NCBI GenBank assembly: GCA_009845505.1
Contig: VXZL01000007.1
Coordinates: 7,848-13,361, forward strand
DNA length: 5,514 nt
DNA from: Candidatus Poribacteria bacterium
Lineage (GTDB): Bacteria > Poribacteria > WGA-4E > WGA-3G
Reading direction: 5' to 3'
Shown here: positions 1-4,338 of the stretch, one piece after another
How positions within the stretch are numbered: position 1 is the first letter of the stretch
Layout: the number at the start of each line of letters is the position of its first letter
Notes under the pieces: model-generated
Told to the model about the DNA's origin: nothing
Seen by the model: only the letters and a program-made list of their open reading frames with translations
Database searches by the model: none
Made by a program: the position numbers and the translations under genes

Positions 1-1010
1 TCATATCGGGAGTGTTGTTTTTCATCCTTTCGTTCGTCGGAATTCGTGAAGCTATTATGAATGCCATTCCCCCCTCGCTCCAGAATGCAATCGCCATCGG
101 GATTGGACTCTTCATCGCCTTCATCGGTTTGCAGTGGAGCGGTATTATTACAAAGCATCCCGCTACATTTATAACCCGCGGTGATCTTTTATCCGCCCCT
201 GTGTTGCTGTCGCTTTTCGGGGTCGCCGTAACATTAACCCTCATGGCGCGTCGAATACGAGGGGCGATTCTCATCGGTATCCTTGTCACTGCTGCCATCG
301 GCCTGATCTTCGGTCTTACTAAGTATGACGGGGTCGCCGCAGCTCCACCCGCTATCGCCCCTACTTTCTTTAAACTGCAACTCCCGAATATCTTTGATAA
401 GTTAGACCTGATTTCTGTGATCTTCGTCTTCTTCGCGATTGATATGTTCGATACTATCGGTACCCTAACGGCTATCGGCTACAGAGCGGAATTGATTGAG
501 AAAGGACGACTTGTGAAAGCCAGACGTGCCCTTTTGGCGGATGCTGGCAGTACTGTGGGCGGTGCTTTACTCGGCACTTCAACTGTTACCTGCTACATTG
601 AGAGCACAACAGGGATTGCTGTAGGTGGACGAACGGGACTCACCCCCGTCTTTACAGGAATTTTTATGCTCCTGTCTCTCGTTCTTTTTCCGCTTGTTAA
701 AATTGTGGGCGGTGAATACGTGTATCAGGGAATCCAACTTCATCCAATTATCGCCCCAGCACTTATTGTCGTCGGCGGATTGATGCTCAGAGATGTCAAC
801 CAGATTGATTGGGAAGACATCACGGAATCGATCCCCGCTTTCCTAACGATAATAATGATGCCACTTTCTTTCAGCATTACGGACGGCATCGGCTTCGGAC
901 TCGTCTCCTTAGCGTTTCTCAAATTGGTGACAGGACGTGGAAAAGAGGTAAATCCGGTCATCTACTACTTCGCGCTCTTCTTCATCGCGTGTTACATCGG
1001 AGATCTGTAG
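1..1010 (+). CDS. AzgA-type purine (adenine/guanine/hypoxanthine) permease, NCS2 family, 5' end missing
   Basis: Inner-membrane transporter expected to import purine bases by proton symport, as known for the AzgA branch of the nucleobase-cation symporter 2 family. The reading frame is open to the left edge (first full codon at 3) and the residues before the GTG at 12 already belong to the conserved domain, so that GTG is not the true start and roughly the first 110 residues are missing compared with family lengths of about 430-450. Counting from codon 12: IREAIMNAIP at 11-20, the substrate-site helix FFAIDMFDTIGTL at 140-152 (Asp144, Asp147), ALLADAGSTVGGALLGTSTV at 173-192, the second substrate-site stretch TVTCYIES at 191-198 (Glu197), and GGRTGL at 205-210. 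About nine hydrophobic segments are visible, the last at 315-330. The C terminus looks intact. No partner gene follows on the same strand: the next gene has its own promoter. Family assignment is firm; the exact base transported is not determinable here. Confidence 0.93.
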   Translation, partial: ISGVLFFILSFVGIREAIMNAIPPSLQNAIAIGIGLFIAFIGLQWSGIITKHPATFITRGDLLSAPVLLSLFGVAVTLTLMARRIRGAILIGILVTAAIGLIFGLTKYDGVAAAPPAIAPTFFKLQLPNIFDKLDLISVIFVFFAIDMFDTIGTLTAIGYRAELIEKGRLVKARRALLADAGSTVGGALLGTSTVTCYIESTTGIAVGGRTGLTPVFTGIFMLLSLVLFPLVKIVGGEYVYQGIQLHPIIAPALIVVGGLMLRDVNQIDWEDITESIPAFLTIIMMPLSFSITDGIGFGLVSLAFLKLVTGRGKEVNPVIYYFALFFIACYIGDL

Positions 1011-1034
1011 AAGCGGATTGTAGTCCGTATCCTT

Positions 1035-1063
1035 CATCGGCAGGGCTTCCAGCCCTGCCGATG
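1035..1063. repeat. Perfect 13-bp intergenic hairpin (palindrome H1)
   Basis: Arms CATCGGCAGGGCT (1035-1047) and AGCCCTGCCGATG (1051-1063) are exact reverse complements around a TCC loop. It begins 24 bases after the permease stop codon. No run of T follows, so it is not a classical intrinsic terminator, although it could still end or protect the permease mRNA. Its loop and the GTAG at 1020-1023 resemble those of the hairpins at 3064-3081 and 4288-4309, which suggests one class of dispersed palindromic element. Confidence 0.85.
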
Positions 1064-1074
1064 ACCAGTCAGTT

Positions 1075-1092
1075 CCGGGTTCTAACCGCACC
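1075..1092. repeat. Possible decayed copy of the GGTT/AACC hairpin family
   Basis: The segment contains GGTT (1078-1081), a CT loop and AACC (1084-1087), and its right part AACCGCACC (1084-1092) is identical to the right arm of the hairpin at 4301-4309. The left arm no longer pairs beyond four bases. A nine-base match to a related element in a similar intergenic setting suggests a degenerate relic, but chance is not excluded. Confidence 0.3.
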
Positions 1093-1133
1093 AAATCAAA
1101 CTTATCGTCTTCTGCTCCAGCATCCGAAAAATC

Positions 1134-1162
1134 TTGAACTCTCTCAATACATTGTGTATAAT
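1134..1162 (+). promoter_or_regulatory. Sigma70-type promoter for the alpha-CTD protein gene
   Basis: A -35 box TTGAAC (1134-1139) and a perfect -10 box TATAAT (1157-1162) are separated by exactly 17 bases. Transcription would begin near 1169, giving a leader of about 33 bases that carries the ribosome binding site at 1191-1194. The match shows that this gene is transcribed independently of the permease upstream. Confidence 0.82.
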
Positions 1163-1190
1163 TTGCACAAACCTTATATTCTTGCTACAT

Positions 1191-1194
1191 GGAG
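1191..1194 (+). promoter_or_regulatory. Ribosome binding site deciding the start at 1202
   Basis: GGAG lies 7 bases before the ATG at 1202. The frame is open far upstream (to beyond 809), but that part runs inside the permease gene and lies upstream of the promoter, so this site fixes the real start. Confidence 0.75.
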
Positions 1195-1201
1195 ACTTCA
1201 A

Positions 1202-1900
1202 ATGAAACAGCCCAAACTCGTCGTTGGATACCTTATGGACGACGAACTATCTGTCAAATCTGTTACGATTTCAAAGTCCCTCGATTGGCTCACACGGGTG
1301 GAGATCGAAGACCTTGTGGAGTTTTTTGGGGGATTACTCGAATTGATCACACAAATTTCAGAGGGAAAAGAAGATAGTGAGTCCCTTCAGGTTTTCCTCG
1401 CCCTTTGGCGAGAAGTTGCTTTAGAAGTGAGTGATATGGAGGACGAAGATCGCGAAACATTCTGGAAAACACTGACCGATTCTATCGAAAGAGCGATGAA
1501 CACTGCCGGACAGAGTATCCTTGTAGGTTTTGATGAAGACGACGAAGACGAATTGGATTCCCCTTGGATAGATATTATTGATCGGCAACCTGAACGAAGA
1601 GGAATAATGCATCATTCACCTTACGGGGAACCGGTTGTGGCTGATGTGACGGAAGAAGAACGCGACCACTACTTAGCCCAACCGATCTCTGAACTTGGCC
1701 TGTCTACCCGAGCTCACAACTGTCTTATACGGGAAAATATCAACACTATACGAGAACTCGTCGTAAAAATGGATTGGGAATTGTTACAATACAACCACTT
1801 CGGACAGGGCTCGCTACGCGATGTTAAAGAGGGGCTCGCCAACATGGGACTTTCTCTCGGAATGGACCTGAACGATGAAGACTACGAAGCTGATGAGTAA
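1202..1900 (+). CDS. Orphan RNA polymerase alpha C-terminal-domain protein (no alpha NTD)
   Basis: A 232-residue soluble protein. Residues 161-221 form a clear RNA polymerase alpha-CTD (two helix-hairpin-helix-like motifs): LGLSTRAHNCL at 165-175 and HFGQGSLRDVKEGL at 199-212, ending GLSLGM at 216-221. In E. coli alpha numbering Arg265, Asn268, Cys269, Gly296 and Ser299 are matched by Arg170, Asn173, Cys174, Gly201 and Ser204, while Lys298 is replaced by Gly203. In the enzyme this domain contacts UP-element DNA, sigma region 4 and activators. The dimerising N-terminal domain is absent; instead residues 1-105 are unrecognised and look helical (VEIEDLVEFFGGLLELITQI at 33-52), followed by very acidic stretches (DEDDEDELD at 111-119) and an acidic tail. 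It has its own promoter and ribosome binding site and is not next to ribosomal-protein genes, where rpoA normally sits. I infer a DNA-binding or transcription-associated accessory protein; the domain call is secure, the role is unknown. Confidence 0.85.
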   Translation: MKQPKLVVGYLMDDELSVKSVTISKSLDWLTRVEIEDLVEFFGGLLELITQISEGKEDSESLQVFLALWREVALEVSDMEDEDRETFWKTLTDSIERAMNTAGQSILVGFDEDDEDELDSPWIDIIDRQPERRGIMHHSPYGEPVVADVTEEERDHYLAQPISELGLSTRAHNCLIRENINTIRELVVKMDWELLQYNHFGQGSLRDVKEGLANMGLSLGMDLNDEDYEADE

Positions 1901-1944
1901 GGAAAGGATAAACATAGATGCTCAATAGAACCTTGTTCCCGCCT

Positions 1945-1986
1945 ATCCTGCAAATCCGCTAATCCCGTAAATCCTGATTCAGACAG
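1945..1986. repeat. Degenerate short-period ATCCTG repeat, copy A
   Basis: Four imperfect units beginning ATCC lie in a row: ATCCTGCAA (1945), ATCCGCTA (1954), ATCCCGTAA (1962) and ATCCTGATT (1971), followed by CAGACAG. The unit lengths are 9, 8, 9 and 9. The whole 42 bases align without gaps to 3177-3218 with 32 identities, including the same 9-8-9-9 spacing. It lies in the spacer between two convergent genes. This looks like a dispersed non-coding repeat; no function can be read from it. Confidence 0.7.
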
Positions 1987-2012
1987 TATAAACCTAAGCC
2001 CTTCCTATAAAA

Positions 2013-2123
2013 TTTCAGAGTAAGTTTCCGAGAACCCTACTCTAAAAACCACCTAAAACCCAGTCACAGTGTGGGGTTACGACTCTTTCTCAAATCTCTC
2101 ACTTTTTCAGATTTACTCTGAAA
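2013..2123. repeat. Inverted-repeat cluster between convergent genes
   Basis: TTTCAGAGTAA (2013-2023) and TTACTCTGAAA (2113-2123) are perfect 11-bp inverted repeats about 90 bases apart. The right arm can instead fold locally: TTTCAGA (2105-2111), loop TTTAC, TCTGAAA (2117-2123), and ACTCTGAAA is repeated directly at 2115 and 2125. The left arm also has a near partner, AGAGTA (2017-2022) with TACTCT (2038-2043). The cluster fills the second half of the 243-base spacer at 1901-2143, between the ends of the alpha-CTD gene and a dioxygenase gene, so it could act as a two-way transcription end. The arms are AT-rich and lack a clean T tract, and no flanking target duplication is seen, so neither a terminator nor a mobile element is shown. 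Confidence 0.55.
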
Positions 2124-2143
2124 GACTCTGAAAAGCGAGTTAT

Positions 2144-3016
2144 CTACCCCCGCCAACCCACATCAATACTCGTATACCCGTGCGTGTATTGGTGCAAATG
2201 TGATGGTAAATCCGCTAAAAATTGCTTGCCTTCAGCTGGAATCTCCCATGGAATATCAATGTGATGCTCCCGCCGTCGAAAACCGATCGCACACGACAAC
2301 CGAATCTCATCAATCTGATTCGGAAATGCGCCATGATACGTCCGATGCGCAAATACAATCATATCCCCAGGGTGCGTAAACAGCGGTACCAATCCAGGAA
2401 TATCGAACCCAGTGTATGCCTTTTCTTCTTCACCCTCCTTGTAGAAGGAGCGTCTATCCGCCGTCATCTTGAAACCTTCAGGTCCGTCCCAGTTTTCCAC
2501 ATGGGAGTCTTCAATCACGCATAGACCGCCGTGCTCCGGACGCGAACCCGTCAGGTAGAACCATTTGCCCGAGGGCCAGAGTCCACGGTTCAGCACATCC
2601 CCTGAGTTCTTGGGTGTATCCGTTGAAAACCCACACCAATCAGTGTGCCATGAAACCGGTTGGGATCCGGGCATCCGAATGATAGCAGCAGACCGGTGAA
2701 CGGTCATTTCGTCTGTGCCGATGAGATGGCGATGGATTTTCATAAACGGTTTGTATCCGAGTAGCTGCCAAGCCCCCGGTCCAGACTCAATCCAAGCGTG
2801 TCGGGTCCGACTCTCTCCCGGATTCAATTCTCTTTTTGGATCTGTACCGTCAAAGACGGCTTGTTTTAAACCATCAACTAACTCAGGTGATAAAACATCT
2901 TTGATAATCGCAAAGCCATGTGCCTCCAGACATTCAGACATGAGAGGGAGCTGGTCGATCCCAAATTCGTAGGTATAACCAAGTTCAGGTTTCTGAACCT
3001 CCAAATATTCTTTCAT
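2144..3016 (-). CDS. Phytanoyl-CoA dioxygenase (PhyH) family protein, first of two
   Basis: A complete 290-residue cytoplasmic Fe(II)/2-oxoglutarate-dependent oxygenase of the PhyH family, which hydroxylates small organic substrates using O2 and 2-oxoglutarate. The double-stranded beta-helix signature is present: HTD at 124-126 (metal ligands His124 and Asp126), distal ligand His228 in YHGAFPN (227-233), and Arg239 eleven residues later, the expected 2-oxoglutarate carboxylate anchor. The N-terminal GFAIIKDVLSPELVDGL (34-50) is typical of the family, and GGLCVIEDSH (163-172) is a variant of the usual G-L-x-V-x-x-GSH strand. Length is normal. The ATG at 3016 is preceded by GAGG (3025-3028) with 8 bases between, and by a good promoter at 3101-3129. 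The gene is divergent from another PhyH gene and convergent with the alpha-CTD gene. The substrate is unknown; family members include fatty acyl, ectoine and secondary-metabolite hydroxylases and halogenases. The Asp ligand argues against a halogenase. Confidence 0.93.
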   Translation of the reverse strand: MKEYLEVQKPELGYTYEFGIDQLPLMSECLEAHGFAIIKDVLSPELVDGLKQAVFDGTDPKRELNPGESRTRHAWIESGPGAWQLLGYKPFMKIHRHLIGTDEMTVHRSAAIIRMPGSQPVSWHTDWCGFSTDTPKNSGDVLNRGLWPSGKWFYLTGSRPEHGGLCVIEDSHVENWDGPEGFKMTADRRSFYKEGEEEKAYTGFDIPGLVPLFTHPGDMIVFAHRTYHGAFPNQIDEIRLSCAIGFRRREHHIDIPWEIPAEGKQFLADLPSHLHQYTHGYTSIDVGWRG

Positions 3017-3063
3017 AGGTCAATCCTCAAATATTTTGTTGGAAATATCCGTCGCGTCGTAGA

Positions 3064-3081
3064 CGAGGTTCCGCAACCTCG
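3064..3081. repeat. Intergenic hairpin H2 in the leader of the minus-strand PhyH gene
   Basis: CGAGGTT (3064-3070) and AACCTCG (3075-3081) pair perfectly around CCGC. GTAG precedes at 3059-3062, as near the other two hairpins. It lies between the promoter (3101-3129) and the start codon (3016), so it would be transcribed in the 5' leader, ending about 35 bases ahead of the ribosome binding site. A role in mRNA stability or translation is possible but only inferred. Confidence 0.7.
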
Positions 3082-3100
3082 CTGGTTCACTGATACTTTG

Positions 3101-3129
3101 ATTTTAGCAACTATACACTGTTGGGTCAA
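3101..3129 (-). promoter_or_regulatory. Sigma70-type promoter for the minus-strand PhyH gene
   Basis: Read on the minus strand, TTGACC (3129-3124) and TAAAAT (3106-3101) stand 17 bases apart. Transcription would start near 3094 and give a leader of about 78 bases that contains hairpin H2 and the ribosome binding site. Confidence 0.75.
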
Positions 3130-3176
3130 TGACATTTTTTAGGAAATCCAGTCGTCAATATAAAAAGGCAACCATA

Positions 3177-3218
3177 ATTCTACAAATCCTAAAATCTTAT
3201 AACTCCTGATTCTGACAG
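3177..3218. repeat. Degenerate short-period ATCCTG repeat, copy B
   Basis: This segment aligns without gaps to 1945-1986, 32 of 42 bases identical, with the most similar part at the right end (TCCTGATTC, one differing base, then GACAG). Units begin at 3177, 3186, 3194 and 3203, the same 9-8-9 spacing as copy A. It ends 18 bases before the -35 box of the plus-strand dioxygenase promoter. Whether it affects that promoter cannot be told. Confidence 0.65.
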
Positions 3219-3236
3219 CCCGAATACCTTATATCC

Positions 3237-3265
3237 TTGCACTAATTGCCAACTTTTGTTAAAAT
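3237..3265 (+). promoter_or_regulatory. Sigma70-type promoter for the plus-strand PhyH gene
   Basis: TTGCAC (3237-3242) and TAAAAT (3260-3265) are separated by 17 bases. The -10 box is identical to that of the divergent promoter. Transcription would start near 3272, leaving a leader of about 100 bases. Confidence 0.75.
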
Positions 3266-3362
3266 ATTGCAACTGAGATTTGGACGACATCACAAGGCAG
3301 AGATAGCGTTTATATCTCGTCAACGGTGCTATTAAATTTTAGGCAAAGGTTGTTTGATATGC

Positions 3363-3367
3363 GGAGG
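3363..3367 (+). promoter_or_regulatory. Ribosome binding site deciding the start at 3374
   Basis: GGAGG lies 6 bases before the ATG at 3374. The frame also has upstream ATG codons (3326, 3359), but neither has a comparable site and the family homology begins after 3374. Confidence 0.85.
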
Positions 3368-3373
3368 AAAATA

Positions 3374-4276
3374 ATGGCAAAAACCGTCTTTTTAGGAGAA
3401 CATGAACTCACCTTCCCCGGTCCACACCTCGGTGTGCTTCGGGACTGCAATGACGTCCTTGACTCAGCAGAAGGTTTACACCAACGGATAGCAGAGGACG
3501 GATATCTACTCGTTCGCGGTTTAATAGATAAAGAAAAGATTATCGCGGGGCGGCGTGCTATCCTTGAATACGCCGATGGCAACGGTAAAGATGACGTTTT
3601 CAAGTCCGGCACCGACATTATGGAGGCGTTTGCCGGTGATGGGAGTCCCGGACGGACGATGGGCACACCCGCTGTTACACATCATCCGGATGTCCAGGCA
3701 GTCTTGGAAGGCGATGAACTTTTCAAATTCTTCCGAACCTTTTTCGATGGTGATACCCGAACCTTTGACTACAAATGGCTCCGCTTTATTCGCCCTACCG
3801 TCTGGTCGGGACCGCATTTCGATTTCGTCTATATGGGGCGCGGGTCAGCGCAGCTCCATACCTGTTGGGTGCCTTTCGGGGATGTCCCCGCAACTATGGG
3901 AACGTTAACGGTGTTGGTCGGTTCGCACAATCTCCCGAGTTTCGCACCCATTCGGGATACCTATGGAAGAACAGATGTAGATCGGGACGGGACACCGGGG
4001 CATTTCGGACGTGACCCGATGGAGATTAGCGATAAATATGGCGGTGAGTGGCAGACTGCCGATTTCGAGATGGGGGATGTCATTGTCTTCACGATGCACA
4101 CCATGCACACCTCTACGAAAAACCTTTCTGACCGATGGCGCATTAGTTGTGACATCCGTTTCCAACCCGCAGAAGATCCAATTGATGAGCGATGGGTCGG
4201 CAAAAACCCAATTTCGCACACAGGCAGTCAGAAGATTTCGTTTGAAGAAGCAAAAAAGCAGTGGGGATTGGAATAG
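3374..4276 (+). CDS. Phytanoyl-CoA dioxygenase (PhyH) family protein, second of two
   Basis: A complete 300-residue Fe(II)/2-oxoglutarate-dependent oxygenase of the PhyH family, expected to be cytoplasmic. Metal ligands are His148 and Asp150 in GPHFDF (146-151) and distal His245 in MHTMHTSTKN (241-250); Arg256 in WRIS, eleven residues after His245, should hold 2-oxoglutarate. The strand GTLTVLVGSHNLPSF at 176-190 has the usual GSH turn. The N-terminal HQRIAEDGYLLVRGLI (36-51) matches the family's entry segment. The ATG at 3374 is chosen for its strong GGAGG. Apart from the catalytic frame it shares little with the dioxygenase on the other side of the control region: the insert between the GSH turn and the distal His (about 191-233, rich in Asp and Gly) differs, so this is not a recent tandem duplicate and the substrate probably differs. 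It has its own promoter at 3237-3265 and converges on the aminotransferase gene. The substrate is unknown. Confidence 0.93.
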   Translation: MAKTVFLGEHELTFPGPHLGVLRDCNDVLDSAEGLHQRIAEDGYLLVRGLIDKEKIIAGRRAILEYADGNGKDDVFKSGTDIMEAFAGDGSPGRTMGTPAVTHHPDVQAVLEGDELFKFFRTFFDGDTRTFDYKWLRFIRPTVWSGPHFDFVYMGRGSAQLHTCWVPFGDVPATMGTLTVLVGSHNLPSFAPIRDTYGRTDVDRDGTPGHFGRDPMEISDKYGGEWQTADFEMGDVIVFTMHTMHTSTKNLSDRWRISCDIRFQPAEDPIDERWVGKNPISHTGSQKISFEEAKKQWGLE

Positions 4277-4287
4277 AAACAGTTACG

Positions 4288-4309
4288 GGTGCGGTTGGGA
4301 AACCGCACC
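4288..4309. repeat. Perfect 9-bp intergenic hairpin (palindrome H3)
   Basis: GGTGCGGTT (4288-4296) and AACCGCACC (4301-4309) pair perfectly around GGGA. It sits 11 bases after the dioxygenase stop codon and 29 bases beyond the stop of the converging aminotransferase gene. Read on the minus strand the loop is TCCC and GTAG directly abuts the stem (4312-4309), matching the other hairpins. There is no T run on either side, so a two-way stabiliser or weak terminator role is only a guess. Confidence 0.8.
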
Positions 4310-4338
4310 TACAGGAAGAATACAAGTATAGAATAACT

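Larger units (their letters stand above)
3017..3373. other. Divergent control region between two PhyH genes
   Basis: This 357-base stretch carries no gene. From left to right it holds the leader of the minus-strand dioxygenase gene with its ribosome binding site (3025-3028) and a hairpin (3064-3081), that gene's promoter (3101-3129), the second copy of the ATCCTG repeat (3177-3218), the promoter of the plus-strand dioxygenase gene (3237-3265), a minor 6-bp hairpin with a 7-base loop (3300-3305 with 3313-3318) in its leader, and the ribosome binding site at 3363-3367. The two promoters point away from each other with about 107 bases between the -35 boxes, a space where a shared regulator could bind. 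I see no obvious operator palindrome there. Confidence 0.75.

Noticed and set aside
12..14. GTG as the start of the permease gene
   Set aside because: Conserved family sequence continues upstream of it to the window edge without a stop, so the gene is cut by the edge rather than starting here.
1035..1063. Intrinsic (Rho-independent) terminator after the permease gene
   Set aside because: The stem is strong but no T run follows; the same holds for the hairpin at 4288-4309, so they are called repeats instead.
809..1201. Upstream extension of the alpha-CTD reading frame into the permease gene
   Set aside because: It overlaps the permease in another frame, lies mostly ahead of the promoter at 1134-1162, has no family resemblance, and a good ribosome binding site marks the ATG at 1202.
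1945..1986. CRISPR array
   Set aside because: The units are only 8-9 bases, contiguous and degenerate, without spacers or nearby cas genes.
2222..2524. Plus-strand open frame opposite the first dioxygenase gene
   Set aside because: It is a shadow of a well-supported gene on the other strand, with no recognisable domain or ribosome binding site.
2144..4276. Recent tandem duplication of one dioxygenase gene
   Set aside because: The two proteins share only the catalytic framework and are on opposite strands, so an old divergence or separate acquisition fits better.
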